DNA of 64,000 bases, from contig CP069393.1 in assembly GCA_016887505.1 (NCBI GenBank), forward strand, positions 1,164,001 to 1,228,000, read 5' to 3'. Positions 51,462-61,177 of the stretch are shown here, in pieces. Source of the stretch: Clostridia bacterium. GTDB lineage: Bacteria > Bacillota > TC1 > UBA5767. The number at the start of each line of letters is the position of its first letter. Within the stretch, counting starts at the first letter, position 1. A program made the position numbers and the translations under genes. Under the pieces are notes generated by a model. The model did no database searches. It was given only the letters and a program-made list of their open reading frames with translations, and was not told where the DNA came from.

Positions 51462-52625
51462 ATGATCTATGTTGGTATCGATGTCGCCAAGAATAAACAT
51501 GACTGCTTTATTGTTGATTCGGAGGGTGAAATCATCCATAACGTATTCACCTTCAAAAACTCTCGCCAGGGTTTCAACCTATTACTGCAAACCATTCCTG
51601 ACGTGAGTCACTCGCAAATACTAATAGGACTTGAAGCCACTGGACATTACAGCAATAATCTCATCAACTTCCTGACAGAAAACAATCTTCCCGTGATTAT
51701 TCTCAATCCTCTGCAAACCAGTCTTTTCAGAAAAGCTCAAACGCTTAGAAAGACCAAAACAGATTCGGTTGATGCAAAAACCATTACTATGATGCTCAGA
51801 ACAGGTGACTTCAAATCCCACTCACCTGTATCTTACCACCATAGAGAGCTCAAGTCACTTTCTAGACACCGATCGCGTCTTGTCAAAACCAGAGCTTCTT
51901 ACAAAATGTCCATCACTAGATTGTTAGATATCGTTTTCCCGGAGCTCCCAGCCTTGGTCTGGTCTATCCATCAGGCTTCTGTCTATCAGCTCCTACTGGC
52001 TTTTCCTAACACTCGAGAAATTGCCGATGCTCACCTAACCAAGCTTACTCATGTCCTTAGTAAAGCTTCCCATGGACGTTATGGAAAAGAAGAAGCTGTA
52101 GCTATTCGTGATTCTGCCAGAACATCTATTGGCACATGTTCACCATCTTTATCCTATGAACTTAAGCAAACCATTCACTTGATACAAAACCTGCAGAACG
52201 AGATTAAAGAGCTGGATCAAATAATTGAACAGCTTGTTGGTGAACTGAATTCTCCCTTGCTCAGCATACCTGGCATTTCCCATCGGTTGGCAGCTGTCAT
52301 CCTCTCGGAAATCGGAGACATCACCAGGTTTGAATCTCCCGCTAAGCTGCTTGCCTTCGCAGGGTTGGATCCATCCACACATCAGTCTGGCAAGTTCACA
52401 GCGACTCAAACCAGAATGGTCAAGCGAGGATCCCCTTACTTGCGCTGGGCCCTCCTGCAAGCCGCCAGGTTGATTGTGATGCGAGATGCGACCTTCAAAG
52501 AGTACTATAAGAAGAAACGTTCTGAAGGCAAACATCACTATGTCGCTCTGTCTCATACAACTAAAAAGCTGATCCGGGTCATCTTTAAACTATTGTCTAG
52601 CAACCAGAACTATGTCGAGCAGTAG
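51462..52625 (+). CDS. IS110-family transposase/recombinase
   Basis: This 387-residue recombinase has an N-terminal RuvC-like DEDD domain (IYVGIDVAKNKHDCFIVD with the first Asp, LIGLEATGHYSNNL with Glu, and KTDSVDAKTI with the last Asp pair). The C-terminal Tnp_20 domain has SIPGISHRLAAVILSEIGDI, LLAFAGLDPSTHQSG and RGSPYLRWALLQAARLI, which contains the conserved Ser. The frame is intact, so the element may still be active. The start at 51462 follows AAAGGA. In this family a bridge RNA from the element directs target choice. The gene is opposite in strand to its neighbours. Confidence 0.95.
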   Translation: MIYVGIDVAKNKHDCFIVDSEGEIIHNVFTFKNSRQGFNLLLQTIPDVSHSQILIGLEATGHYSNNLINFLTENNLPVIILNPLQTSLFRKAQTLRKTKTDSVDAKTITMMLRTGDFKSHSPVSYHHRELKSLSRHRSRLVKTRASYKMSITRLLDIVFPELPALVWSIHQASVYQLLLAFPNTREIADAHLTKLTHVLSKASHGRYGKEEAVAIRDSARTSIGTCSPSLSYELKQTIHLIQNLQNEIKELDQIIEQLVGELNSPLLSIPGISHRLAAVILSEIGDITRFESPAKLLAFAGLDPSTHQSGKFTATQTRMVKRGSPYLRWALLQAARLIVMRDATFKEYYKKKRSEGKHHYVALSHTTKKLIRVIFKLLSSNQNYVEQ

Positions 52626-52651
52626 TAACTAGTTGAAATTGTTTGCCACAT

Positions 52652-52675
52652 GTAGCAAAATTGCTACGTCTTTTT
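52652..52675 (+). terminator. Terminator-like hairpin after the transposase
   Basis: GTAGCA/TGCTAC stem with an AAAT loop, followed by GTCTTTTT. It lies 26 nt after the transposase stop, inside the proposed right end. Confidence 0.65.
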
Positions 52676-52748
52676 ATGATGCGAAAATCCCCATTATAGT
52701 TCTCTTGAACAATTAAATGTTTTGCTTGACTTCATATAGTTAGTCTTA

Positions 52749-53495
52749 TCAGATGGCTGTAAACCCACCATCTGAAATCAATGTTGCCCCGTATACAAAG
52801 CTAGAATCATCACTTGCCAAGAATAAGGCCGCACCAGCAATCTCATCTGCCTCAGCCATCCTCTTTGCAGGAATCAATTTGGCAAATTCCTGTAGGCCTT
52901 CTTCTCCCAATCCATCCATCATTGGTGTCATCGTTGCACCTGGACACAAACAGTTAGCGCGGATATTTTCCTTAGAATAATCGGCAGCCATACTCTTCGT
53001 CAATAACACGACAGCCCCTTTGGAAGAACTATATGCATGCAATCCATCCGCGCCTACGGTACCTGCAGTTGAGGCCACATTGATGATATTGCCACCGCCC
53101 CTTTTACGCATTACGGGTACTGCCCACTTACAAAAAGCAAAGGTTGAGCGCACGTTCACGTTAAAAATATAGTCCCAATCCTCATAGCTTAAGTTCTCTA
53201 TGGTACCTGCGGTTGCGATGCCAGCACAGTTTAGTAAAATGTCTATCCCCTCAAACTCTATATCAATTGTTTGGGTTAGTGCGTCGATATCCGCCAAAGC
53301 AGAAACATCGCAACGATAAAAAACTGCTGTATGTCCCATTCCCTTAATAGTTTCAACTAAGTCTTTACCACTTTTTTCGTTTCTTCCTGTCAAAATTAAG
53401 CTGGCGCCTTCTTTGGCAAAACGCAAGGCTGTTGCCTTACCAATGCCCGAAGTAGCCCCTGTGATCATGGCAATTTTTCCTTCTAGTTTACCCAT
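52749..53495 (-). CDS. SDR-family oxidoreductase (FabG-like)
   Basis: This is a classical short-chain dehydrogenase of 248 residues. It has TGATSGIGKATALRF at residues 12-26, LLNCAG (in place of the usual NNAG) at 87-92, a catalytic Ser at ~142 and Tyr155-x3-Lys159 (YSSSK). It resembles 3-oxoacyl-ACP reductase and glucose/sorbitol dehydrogenases, but no fatty-acid genes are near. GGAGG lies 5 nt before ATG. It follows the VOC gene by 9 nt and is the last gene of the RNA-processing operon before the IS110 element. No terminator is seen after it. Confidence 0.9.
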   Translation of the reverse strand: MGKLEGKIAMITGATSGIGKATALRFAKEGASLILTGRNEKSGKDLVETIKGMGHTAVFYRCDVSALADIDALTQTIDIEFEGIDILLNCAGIATAGTIENLSYEDWDYIFNVNVRSTFAFCKWAVPVMRKRGGGNIINVASTAGTVGADGLHAYSSSKGAVVLLTKSMAADYSKENIRANCLCPGATMTPMMDGLGEEGLQEFAKLIPAKRMAEADEIAGAALFLASDDSSFVYGATLISDGGFTAI

Positions 53496-53504
53496 TATGT
53501 CCTC

Positions 53505-53879
53505 CTAGTTTCTTTTTCTCTGCATGATTTCTATGCGTTCTTTGTTCGGGCCTCTGAAAAAGAAATAGGCCACATCGTCATTGTCCTCTAGTTCTTCATC
53601 AATCTCATATCCGCCAGACACAATTCGGTCATATTCCGCCTTTGCATCGTTCGCATGAAAACACAAATGATTAACCGGTCCATCACAAGTTGGAACCATA
53701 CCTGCCTGTTTCACCAATTCAATGTCGAAATCTCCAAATAAAACATGTTGGATTATAAGATCTTTTGCTAAAACCAATTTTTCTTGTAAACTTCCACCTA
53801 AAACTTCTTGGTAAAATTTTGCAGATACTGACAAATCATCTACAAAAATCCCCACATGTCCTTGCGTTAATTTACTCAT
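53505..53879 (-). CDS. VOC/glyoxalase-fold protein
   Basis: This 124-residue protein has the vicinal-oxygen-chelate fold: GHVGIFVDDLSVSAKFYQEVLGG at the start with a metal-ligand His, VNHLCFHANDAKAEYDRIVSGG in the middle with further His, and FFFRGPNKERIEIMQ with the Glu ligand. Members include lactoylglutathione lyase, methylmalonyl-CoA epimerase and many unassigned enzymes. The ATG overlaps the last 8 nt of the RlmL-like gene (ATGAGTAA), showing translational coupling. GGAGA is the ribosome site. Confidence 0.88.
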   Translation of the reverse strand: MSKLTQGHVGIFVDDLSVSAKFYQEVLGGSLQEKLVLAKDLIIQHVLFGDFDIELVKQAGMVPTCDGPVNHLCFHANDAKAEYDRIVSGGYEIDEELEDNDDVAYFFFRGPNKERIEIMQRKRN

Positions 53880-55011
53880 TTATATCTCCTTTCGGGGGTC
53901 TAGGCCCATAATATTGATAGTAATTACACTGAATACGCCCATTATATAGTTTACGCTTCCTGTCGGCATTTTTTCTTGCCAATCTTTCAAATCCTCGATG
54001 TGAGGTAATTACATATTTGGACCAAGTAGGAAGTGTTCGAAATAAATCCCCCATATCCCGGTACATCGCTTCAACTTCATCCTTTTCGCCCATCCGTTCG
54101 CCGTAGGGCGGATTACAGATGATGACACCATAGTCCCCTTTGAAAGGCATTTTATGAAAATCCGCATGAACTAGCCTAATTTGGTCTTCTACACCTGCCC
54201 TTTTAATGTGGCGTTCAGCTAACTTTAGGGCATTTAAATCTCGGTCCGAACCCACTATATTCAGTTTAGCATCCCAGTCGGTTGCATCCACTGCCTCGTC
54301 ACGCATATCACTGTAAATATCCTTCGGAAAATTAGACCAACTTTCAAAGGCAAATTCCCGATTCAATCCTGGCGCCATGTTCATACCTATCAGTGCGGCT
54401 TCAATTAGAATTGTCCCTGAACCGCAAAAAGGATCAACCAAGGGCCGGTTTTTATCCCAATAGCTTAGCTTCACCATCGCTGCAGCTAGCGTTTCCTTTA
54501 GTGGTGCAATCGCATTATAGTCACGGTAGCCACGTTTATGTAATCCGACTCCGCTCGTGTCAATGGTTAGCGTCGCAATATCTTTTAGTAAGGATACCTG
54601 AATCTTATAAAGAGAGTCCGTTTCATCCAGCCACTCCATACCATAGGCCTGGCCTAGACGCGCTGCAACAGCCTTCTTGGTGATGCGCTGGCAGTCAGAA
54701 ACACTAAACAGTGTAGATTTTACCGATTTTCCTTCTACCGGGAAAATACCATTCTTATGAATCCAGTCCTCCCAAGGCAAGGCACGCACGCCCTCAAATA
54801 ACTCATCAAACGTCCTGGCAGGAAAAGTTCCCATCTCCAAGAGTACACGATCCGAAGTACGAAGCCAAAAATTGGCCTTGACCATCTCCGGATAGCCACC
54901 AGCAAAGTAGACCTTCCCGTTTTCAACTAATAAGGGCTCAAGCCCCAGTTCTTCCAATTCCCTTTTTACGATGGCTTCTAACCCGAAAGCCGCGGTCGCA
55001 ATCAATCTCAT
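53872..55011 (-). CDS. THUMP-domain 23S rRNA methyltransferase (RlmL/YpsC-like)
   Basis: This 379-residue protein has an N-terminal ferredoxin-like/THUMP region (MRLIATAAFGLEAIVKREL ... SDCQRITKKAVAARL) and a SAM methyltransferase domain with VDPFCGSGTILIEAAL (motif I), VGSDRDLNALKLAERH and the base-binding NPPYGER (motif IV). E. coli RlmL methylates N2 of G2445 in 23S rRNA; the Bacillus YpsC group has this N-terminal half alone, as here. It lies 8 nt after the YhaM-like gene. Its end overlaps the VOC gene. Confidence 0.92.
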   Translation of the reverse strand: MRLIATAAFGLEAIVKRELEELGLEPLLVENGKVYFAGGYPEMVKANFWLRTSDRVLLEMGTFPARTFDELFEGVRALPWEDWIHKNGIFPVEGKSVKSTLFSVSDCQRITKKAVAARLGQAYGMEWLDETDSLYKIQVSLLKDIATLTIDTSGVGLHKRGYRDYNAIAPLKETLAAAMVKLSYWDKNRPLVDPFCGSGTILIEAALIGMNMAPGLNREFAFESWSNFPKDIYSDMRDEAVDATDWDAKLNIVGSDRDLNALKLAERHIKRAGVEDQIRLVHADFHKMPFKGDYGVIICNPPYGERMGEKDEVEAMYRDMGDLFRTLPTWSKYVITSHRGFERLARKNADRKRKLYNGRIQCNYYQYYGPRPPKGDINE

Positions 55012-55019
55012 ATAAACCC

Positions 55020-55964
55020 CTATTTCTTATATCGGTATACTCGCCTATTATCCAAAGAGAACACACGCTCGCTCATTTCTCCAGGTTCAACATCCTTCAA
55101 AGCATCTTCAAAACTGTATAGTCTCGCATCCATCATATCGATATAGTGGAGCATTTCTGCTTCGGGAATCATGGGCATTTTGGGACTTCCATATTCCGGT
55201 CGCTGATGATGTGACAAAACCATATGTTGTAAAACTAGCGATTTTTCCTTAGGAATATTGGCTTCATCGCAGTATTTTTCGATGTTCTTGACCCCCATAA
55301 CAAGGTGCCCCAGCAATTCACCCTCCAAGGTATATTCCGCAAGGCCTAATTCATCCGACGATAGTTCTCCCACTTTTTCTATATCATGCAGGATGACCCC
55401 CGCAAAAAGCAAATCCCTATCCAAGTTTGTATATACTTTACTCACGCCTTCAGCTACTTGTAGCATGCGCAATACATGATAGAGCAAACCACTCCGAATC
55501 GCATGGTGCATCGCCTTTGCTGCTGGATAATACATAAGCTCCTTGCGGTTGCTTTCTAAGAAATTAAAACATACTTTACGAATATCTGGATCTTCTATTT
55601 TTCTGGCAAATTCCGTAACGCTCTCATACATATCCTTACCCGAAAACGGTGCAGCGGCTACAAAATCTTCCACCTTTACGCCATCTTCTTCATTGGCCTT
55701 GCGTATTTTCACAATATTCATTTGAGCCTTACCCCTAAACTCGGCAATTCTTGCCATGACTTTTACTAGAGTTCCCTTGCGATATTTGTTGGCATCCTTA
55801 GGATCACATTTCCATACTTTGGCATTAATGACACCTGTGGGATCAGACAAAGTAATATCTAAATAGCAGCCGTTCGCCCCCTCTTTCAGTGTCATTTCCT
55901 TGACCAAGTAGTAACCAATCACCTCCTGATTGGTCTTTAAATCGCTGATCTGTGAATTTTCCAT
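55020..55964 (-). CDS. YhaM-like 3'-5' exoribonuclease (OB fold plus HD)
   Basis: This 314-residue protein has an OB-fold nucleic-acid-binding domain at residues ~15-100 (DITLSDPTGVINAKVW) and an HD phosphohydrolase domain with HHAIRSGLLYHVLRML, GVILHDIEKVGEL and HHQRPEYGSPKMPMIPEA. This is the layout of Bacillus YhaM and staphylococcal CbfA, which degrade short RNA and single-stranded DNA from the 3' end. It follows the CCA-adding enzyme gene directly and precedes the rRNA methyltransferase gene, so the operon is for RNA maturation. Confidence 0.93.
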   Translation of the reverse strand: MENSQISDLKTNQEVIGYYLVKEMTLKEGANGCYLDITLSDPTGVINAKVWKCDPKDANKYRKGTLVKVMARIAEFRGKAQMNIVKIRKANEEDGVKVEDFVAAAPFSGKDMYESVTEFARKIEDPDIRKVCFNFLESNRKELMYYPAAKAMHHAIRSGLLYHVLRMLQVAEGVSKVYTNLDRDLLFAGVILHDIEKVGELSSDELGLAEYTLEGELLGHLVMGVKNIEKYCDEANIPKEKSLVLQHMVLSHHQRPEYGSPKMPMIPEAEMLHYIDMMDARLYSFEDALKDVEPGEMSERVFSLDNRRVYRYKK

Positions 55965-57161
55965 CTATTTTCCCCTCTCAAGTAATAATTGTATTAGTTT
56001 ATCTCTTTCATTCAAGGATTCATCCAAATACACCTGTTGAAGCAACCAACGTAGGCCAGAGCCAATTTGTTCCTTTCGCAAACCGAGTGCGATAAGTTCT
56101 TTCGCATCTATATCCAAATCGTACACAGTGATGGCCTCATGCTTCTCACATATTCTAACATACAGCGGTGTTTTTTTTGCATAAAACTGTGTATACAACC
56201 GACAAACTAGCCTCCGCTCTTTTTCATCCAAATTTGAAAGTTCTGTCTTGGCTAGTTCAATTGCGTCACCACCAAGCAATCTAGTGGCATGATACATTTT
56301 TTCAGCCTTTTTCCAGTATTTTTTGTTATAGCCTAGTCCATCATAGAGAATCATGGGTGGAATGCCAACACAACTAGCAAATTGAGCCAGTTTCATCGTA
56401 AATGGCTGATGACCGTTCAAGCACGACATATCTGTTGATATTTGTTGGCCCCAAATAGCTGGAAATATAAGTTGAAAAACATCCAAATCCGCAATACAAG
56501 AAAAGGTATCCCCGGTATTGGATTCATTCCATATTTTCAGAAGTTCCCGATGTACTACTTCCTTCCGAAGAAGCGATATTTGACTACGAAAAGAGCATAG
56601 CGCTTGTTTTATTTCCTGGGAAAACTCGGCTTGTCTGACTAAAGACACGCGCCCGAATAAACGGAGTGCCCGAATCATTCTCAAAGCATCTTCTTGAAAG
56701 GAAATGGCCGCAGGTCGAGTTGTTCTGATATCTATCGGTCTTTTCCCCAAATCTTCTCGCGCCTTAAATGGGTCTACGATTTCTTTTGTGCTACAATCGT
56801 AAGCCATACTATTGAGCACAAAATCACGGCGCAAAAGATCTTCTTCTAATTCAGCATTGAAGCTAATCTCAAGGGGATGTCTTGCATCTGTGTAACTTTC
56901 TTCCTTACGAAACAGGCTAATTTCAACTTTCATTTCCAGAAAGTGCATGGACAAGGTCCCGTGGATGCGGTCAATCCTACTAGTATGGTAATTTTTTGCA
57001 ATCGTTTCCAATAAGTCAAGATTACCTTTAAAAGCGATATCGTAATCTAGCGGTACCATGCCCAAAAGCAAGTCCCTCAGAGCTCCGCCCACGATATAAG
57101 ATCTGACCCCCAATTTATGCAATTCCTCTACCAATGCATTCACTTCTTTTGGCATCATCAT
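55965..57161 (-). CDS. CCA tRNA nucleotidyltransferase / poly(A) polymerase family
   Basis: This class-II nucleotidyltransferase has 398 residues. The active-site start IVGGALRDLLLG is followed by the LDYDIAF pair of Asp that bind metal. Then come RRDFVLNSMAYD, EDALRMIRALRLFGR (helical neck) and an all-helical tail. It adds CCA to tRNA 3' ends, or A alone if it is the A-adding half of a split system; sequence alone does not settle this. The start is the first of three consecutive Met codons, 8 nt after AGAGG. It is the first gene of a five-gene operon. Confidence 0.92.
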   Translation of the reverse strand: MMMPKEVNALVEELHKLGVRSYIVGGALRDLLLGMVPLDYDIAFKGNLDLLETIAKNYHTSRIDRIHGTLSMHFLEMKVEISLFRKEESYTDARHPLEISFNAELEEDLLRRDFVLNSMAYDCSTKEIVDPFKAREDLGKRPIDIRTTRPAAISFQEDALRMIRALRLFGRVSLVRQAEFSQEIKQALCSFRSQISLLRKEVVHRELLKIWNESNTGDTFSCIADLDVFQLIFPAIWGQQISTDMSCLNGHQPFTMKLAQFASCVGIPPMILYDGLGYNKKYWKKAEKMYHATRLLGGDAIELAKTELSNLDEKERRLVCRLYTQFYAKKTPLYVRICEKHEAITVYDLDIDAKELIALGLRKEQIGSGLRWLLQQVYLDESLNERDKLIQLLLERGK

Positions 57162-57202
57162 ATCAAATACCTCTTTTTTATTATAGCACTAGAAGCCAAG
57201 AG

Positions 57203-57225
57203 AAAAACCACCCGAAGGTGGTTTT
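57203..57225 (-). terminator. Intrinsic terminator of the ppk-glpK operon
   Basis: AAAACCACC pairs with GGTGGTTTT over a TTCG tetraloop on the minus strand, followed by TCT. It lies directly after the stop at 57227. Confidence 0.85.
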
Positions 57226-57226
57226 A

Positions 57227-58282
57227 TTATTGTACGATAATGTTGCTAACTACAGGACGCTCTACGCCATCACTAGGCTTGTTCAATACCTCTCCATTAA
57301 ATACCATAGAAGTCGAACCACCCCCATCAAGATTATACGCTTCCTTAATACCCAACTGGATAAGCACATCCTGTGCTTCTTCTAGGGTAACGCCAGACGA
57401 CCAATCCGATTGACGTCCATCGATAACAATCATCAGTATATCCTTGTTGGGATACTCACCCACAATCGTTCTAGGCTGCTTTGCAGCTGCCCATTGGGAT
57501 GGGATTGCCGTTTTCTTGCCTCCAGAAAGTAACTGGGGAACGAATGTCACGCCAGCATAAGGTTCTGTGTCCATCAATTCTTCCTTCGTTTCAAATTCAC
57601 CACCGATTAATTTCCCAGAATTGGTAAATCCTGTAAAGGTTAGATTCTTGTATGTAGGAACAAAATCTCCGACTAATTCCCCCGCTACTACCGTATTTCC
57701 TAGTGGCAGGTATACGGTTTTACCTTGGGATACAGCACTATAAAAGCCACCTCCATTGATTGCTAAAACTCCACCCGCCCTTTTAAGGGCCACCGAAGTC
57801 GTCTCCCGCTGACTATTTTCCGCCATGCGTACCGATATGGCTTTTTGCTGTTTGGGCGTTACTTTGGCTACAAATCCCCGGTAGTCTATCTTATAAAAGT
57901 CGAACACCATAATACTCGATGACTTGGTATTGGAAAATCCAACGGGATCACCTAACAGTGAGATAATCTTCGCCTCATAGATATCATCGCTAGATTCCTT
58001 GTAATCTTGGGCATTTTTAGCCAATTGCTGCAATTTTTCCCGTTGGGCAGCATATTCTTCAGCTTGTTGTTCTAAATTACCATTAATTGACTCCACGTCT
58101 AGACGTAGCTCATTCAAGTCGTCTGCTAGGATGTCTAACGATTGGTGTATAGAGGCCGTGTCTATGGTTCCTGGACTAGCAGACAAGGCCATATTGCCTG
58201 GATTTTTTAACAAAGCAAAAGATAACATTAGCCCCAATGTCAATGAAAGGACTATGGGCATCAATATCCATATTTTTCTCAT
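57227..58282 (-). CDS. Membrane-anchored phosphodiester glycosidase (NAGPA domain) protein
   Basis: This 351-residue protein has an N-terminal signal anchor (IWILMPIVLSLTLGLMLSFAL), a coiled-coil stretch (residues ~45-100, rich in Leu/Glu/Gln), and a C-terminal domain of the N-acetylglucosamine-1-phosphodiester glycosidase family. The latter shows GVLAINGGGFY, FVPQLL and NLDGGGSTSMVFNGEVLN. Bacterial members are thought to act on cell-surface glycan phosphodiesters. The ATG overlaps the upstream gene's stop (ATGA). It is the last gene of the operon and probably faces the outside of the membrane with its coiled-coil neighbour. Confidence 0.88.
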   Translation of the reverse strand: MRKIWILMPIVLSLTLGLMLSFALLKNPGNMALSASPGTIDTASIHQSLDILADDLNELRLDVESINGNLEQQAEEYAAQREKLQQLAKNAQDYKESSDDIYEAKIISLLGDPVGFSNTKSSSIMVFDFYKIDYRGFVAKVTPKQQKAISVRMAENSQRETTSVALKRAGGVLAINGGGFYSAVSQGKTVYLPLGNTVVAGELVGDFVPTYKNLTFTGFTNSGKLIGGEFETKEELMDTEPYAGVTFVPQLLSGGKKTAIPSQWAAAKQPRTIVGEYPNKDILMIVIDGRQSDWSSGVTLEEAQDVLIQLGIKEAYNLDGGGSTSMVFNGEVLNKPSDGVERPVVSNIIVQ

Positions 58283-58722
58283 GGCCTTTGTGACAAGATC
58301 TGCAAGCTTTCTTCTAACGATTTCAACTGCTCATCCAGATCTTCTATCCTTTCACTAAGTTCTCTGCTGGTATCTTGGCTCATATCCAAAGTTTCATCCG
58401 CATTATCCAAAACATCGGCCAACTCTTTTATCTCATTTTTGAGTCCATCAACTCTCTCCTCAACTTCAGCAAGAGTCATTTCTGTATCTGCACGGAATAC
58501 TTCCATTTCACTTGCAAGTTCCTGTTGAAATTCTTCTTGAATACGCGTTTCCATAGCTGAAATTTTCTGGTCTACCATATAAATGGAACCATAAATTAAT
58601 CCAGCACAAATAAGCAAAAAGAGACATACTAGCGCTACTTCTTGAATGATTTTCTTTTCTTTTCTACTCATTCGCTTCTTGTTTTCTGTTGGTTTTTTTG
58701 TGTTCACTTGTTTATTTTCCAT
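58279..58722 (-). CDS. Single-pass membrane protein with long coiled coil
   Basis: This 147-residue protein has a basic N-terminus ([16 protein letters not shown]), one transmembrane helix ([21 protein letters not shown]) and an acidic extracellular coiled coil of ~90 residues built from Glu/Leu heptads. There is no enzymatic motif. The start at 58722 lies 6 nt after AGGG and overlaps the glpK end by 11 nt. Its own end overlaps the glycosidase gene by 4 nt. It probably pairs with the coiled-coil part of the glycosidase. Confidence 0.82.
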   Translation of the reverse strand: MENKQVNTKKPTENKKRMSRKEKKIIQEVALVCLFLLICAGLIYGSIYMVDQKISAMETRIQEEFQQELASEMEVFRADTEMTLAEVEERVDGLKNEIKELADVLDNADETLDMSQDTSRELSERIEDLDEQLKSLEESLQILSQRP

Positions 58723-60217
58723 ACACATCCCTATTTTCTATCCAGTGCTGTGAACGTTCCACAGCCCGCCTCCACTCATGATAATATTGCTCTCGTAATT
58801 CAGTTTGTATTTCAGGTTTGAAAACTCGGTCGATTGCTAGTGTCTCATCTAGGTCTTCCATACCGCTATAAAAGCCTGTAGCAAGACCAGCCAATGTTGC
58901 CGCACCAAATGCCGTTGTTTCTACTAGCTTAGGTCTAATCACAGGAGTATCCAACATTTGACTTTGAAATTGCATTAGAAAATCATTGGTAACTGCGCCA
59001 CCATCTACTCTCAGTTTACGTAGTGGAACTCCAGATTCTTCCATCATCAAATCAAGGACATCTTTCACCTGATAGCAAATTGCTTCCAAGGCCGCTCTTA
59101 CAAGATGATTTTTGTTTGAGCCTCGAGTCAAACCCACAATAATTCCTCTAGCATCCATATCCCAATAGGGTGCCCCTAGTCCTGTAAATGCCGGCACCAA
59201 ATAAACACCACCATTGTCTAAAACACTCTTCGCCATCTGTTCACTTTCAGAAGCATGCTTTAGCAAACCCATCTCATCTCTGAGCCATTGGATTAGGGCA
59301 CCAGCAATAAAGATACTACCTTCTAAAGCATAGGTTATCTGACCATCAAGCTTCCAAGCCACCGTAGTAAGAAGTCCTCTTTCACTATACACCGGCACTT
59401 TGCCCGTATTCATAAGAAGAAAGCAACCTGTTCCATATGTGATTTTCGCACTTCCTTTTGCAAAGCAACGCTGACCAAATAGCGCCGCCTGTTGATCTCC
59501 AATCATTCCTCCTATGGGAATACCCGCGAGTCTTTCCTCTGTTGCAACACCATAAAGATAGGATGAATCATGTAGTTCTGGCAACATGCTACGCGGTATG
59601 TCAAACAACGTAAGCAATTCCTCATCCCAGTCTCCTTTATGAATATTAAAAAGCATGGTACGGGATGCATTACTGCAGTCAGTTGCATGCACTTTCCCCT
59701 TCGTCAAACGATACAAAAGCCAAGTATCTATGGTACCAAAAAGCAGTTCACCTGCATTCGCCCTCGACCTTGCTTCTGGCACATGGTCCAAAATCCATTT
59801 AATCTTTGTTGCTGAAAAATAGCTATCCACCACCAAGCCTGTCTTTTGCTGGATCATCGGTGCATAACCTTCTTTGACCAAACGTTGACATTCTTCTTTG
59901 GTGCGCCGGCACTGCCACACGATAGCATTATATATTGGTTCCCCCGTTACTCTATCCCAAACCAATACTGTTTCCCGTTGGTTGGATATTCCGATTGCTG
60001 CAATTTTCTGACTCTCCCCTAGCTGATTTTTAGCATCTTCTGCTACCGCAATCTGAGTTTCCCAAATCACCATCGGGTCATGTTCTACCCAACCCGGCTC
60101 AGGATAAATCTGTGGAAATTCCTGTTGTGCTTTGGCAATAATATTCCCCTGGGCATCAAATACTATCGCTCGTGACGACGTGGTCCCTTGGTCTAATGCT
60201 AAGATGTATTCCTGCAT
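58712..60217 (-). CDS. glpK: Glycerol kinase
   Basis: GlpK phosphorylates glycerol to glycerol 3-phosphate in the cytoplasm. The 501-residue FGGY-family sequence has [18 protein letters not shown] at the start, [50 protein letters not shown] and the C-terminal [19 protein letters not shown]. The start at 60217 follows AAGGA and is only 2 nt after the stop of the lipase gene. The usual partner genes glpF and glpD are absent. The lipase next door suggests that the glycerol comes from glycerides. Confidence 0.96.
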   Translation of the reverse strand: MQEYILALDQGTTSSRAIVFDAQGNIIAKAQQEFPQIYPEPGWVEHDPMVIWETQIAVAEDAKNQLGESQKIAAIGISNQRETVLVWDRVTGEPIYNAIVWQCRRTKEECQRLVKEGYAPMIQQKTGLVVDSYFSATKIKWILDHVPEARSRANAGELLFGTIDTWLLYRLTKGKVHATDCSNASRTMLFNIHKGDWDEELLTLFDIPRSMLPELHDSSYLYGVATEERLAGIPIGGMIGDQQAALFGQRCFAKGSAKITYGTGCFLLMNTGKVPVYSERGLLTTVAWKLDGQITYALEGSIFIAGALIQWLRDEMGLLKHASESEQMAKSVLDNGGVYLVPAFTGLGAPYWDMDARGIIVGLTRGSNKNHLVRAALEAICYQVKDVLDLMMEESGVPLRKLRVDGGAVTNDFLMQFQSQMLDTPVIRPKLVETTAFGAATLAGLATGFYSGMEDLDETLAIDRVFKPEIQTELREQYYHEWRRAVERSQHWIENRDVYGK

Positions 60218-60219
60218 AT

Positions 60220-61155
60220 CTATCCTTCCCACCCGATAATTGCTTCATCCATCCAGTTCTCTACATCCTGAAAAACCTCTTTGCGGTTTATTTCATTGAA
60301 TACTTCATGACGAGCACCCGTATACATTTGCACCGTCACCCGTTTAACACCAGCATCCTGGTAGGCTTTTTTGGCTTCCTTTACTCCTTGTCCATAGCCA
60401 CCAACCGGATCATCTGTACCGCTCAAGAAAAGAAACGGTAGATTTTTGGATGTATGATCACAAGTTTTCTGCCTCCATGCCTTTTGAGCACCACTGATTA
60501 AATCATAGTAAAAAGAAGGAGGGCAAATAAAACCACAATATTCATCAGATACATAATCATCCACGCGTTCATCGTCTCTTGAGAGCCAATCATAACTAGT
60601 TCGTTTTGGTTCAAAGCGTTCGTTATGATTTTTAAATAACATTTCAGATAAGAATGGGCTAGGCTTCTTCTTATCACCAAAGAAATTAATCAAACCTGCA
60701 ATACGTTTGCCTACGGCACCCATAGTCCCAGGATTTTTAGGCGTTCCTGAAAGTATTACACCAGCCAAATCTTCTTTCTTTGTAGAGGCAACGCTTCTTG
60801 CCAATAAACTACCCATACTATGGCCTAACAAAAATTGGGGCAAATCATCGTGCCTAGCGTGGATGAGTCCCAACATTTGATTGGCGTCTTCCTCCAAAAG
60901 TTCCCAGCCATGTTGGTAGGCGATCATCCCTTTGGGGAAATCCAACACCTGCGTTTCTCCACATCCGCGTTGATCATATATGTACACCTTAAAGCCTCTA
61001 TCTGCCAAATAAGTACATAGTTCCTTATATCTTCCCTTATGCTCGGCCATGCCATGGAGCACCAATAGGGTAGCTCTGGGGTCCATTTTGGGATGATATA
61101 CATCCACATGCAGTGCTACCTTTTCTCTTGTCTTGACTGTGAAATGTTCTACCAT
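60220..61155 (-). CDS. Alpha/beta hydrolase, monoacylglycerol lipase-like
   Basis: This 311-residue serine hydrolase has the oxyanion segment [24 protein letters not shown], the nucleophile elbow GHSMGS with Ser113, an Asp in [13 protein letters not shown] and a catalytic His in [12 protein letters not shown]. This matches the lysophospholipase/monoglyceride lipase group. The GGAGG site is 4 nt before the ATG. The gene lies 22 nt after ppk1 and 2 nt before glpK, so it may release glycerol for GlpK. It has no signal peptide, so it works inside the cell. Confidence 0.92.
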   Translation of the reverse strand: MVEHFTVKTREKVALHVDVYHPKMDPRATLLVLHGMAEHKGRYKELCTYLADRGFKVYIYDQRGCGETQVLDFPKGMIAYQHGWELLEEDANQMLGLIHARHDDLPQFLLGHSMGSLLARSVASTKKEDLAGVILSGTPKNPGTMGAVGKRIAGLINFFGDKKKPSPFLSEMLFKNHNERFEPKRTSYDWLSRDDERVDDYVSDEYCGFICPPSFYYDLISGAQKAWRQKTCDHTSKNLPFLFLSGTDDPVGGYGQGVKEAKKAYQDAGVKRVTVQMYTGARHEVFNEINRKEVFQDVENWMDEAIIGWEG

Positions 61156-61177
61156 GTCTCCTCCTTGCATCATGCTC

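Larger units (their letters stand above)
51252..52702 (+). mobile_element. IS110-family insertion sequence (proposed limits)
   Basis: The element contains one DEDD transposase gene. Direct copies of TATAGTTC at 51252-51259 and 52695-52702 lie 1443 bp apart, a typical IS110 length, with ~200 nt of non-coding left end and ~70 nt of right end. No terminal inverted repeats are seen, as expected for this family. The limits are inferred from that single 8-nt repeat and need comparison with an empty site. Confidence 0.6.

Noticed and set aside
51219-52748. Terminal inverted repeats of the insertion sequence
   Set aside because: None were seen. Short GAAC/GTTC palindromes near both ends are of different layout and may be part of the target site. 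Absence of inverted repeats is expected for IS110.
52749-53495. The two SDR genes (1477-2271 and 52749-53495) as a recent duplication
   Set aside because: They share the superfamily motifs only; loops, length and the NNAG/NCAG motif differ, so they are distant family members.
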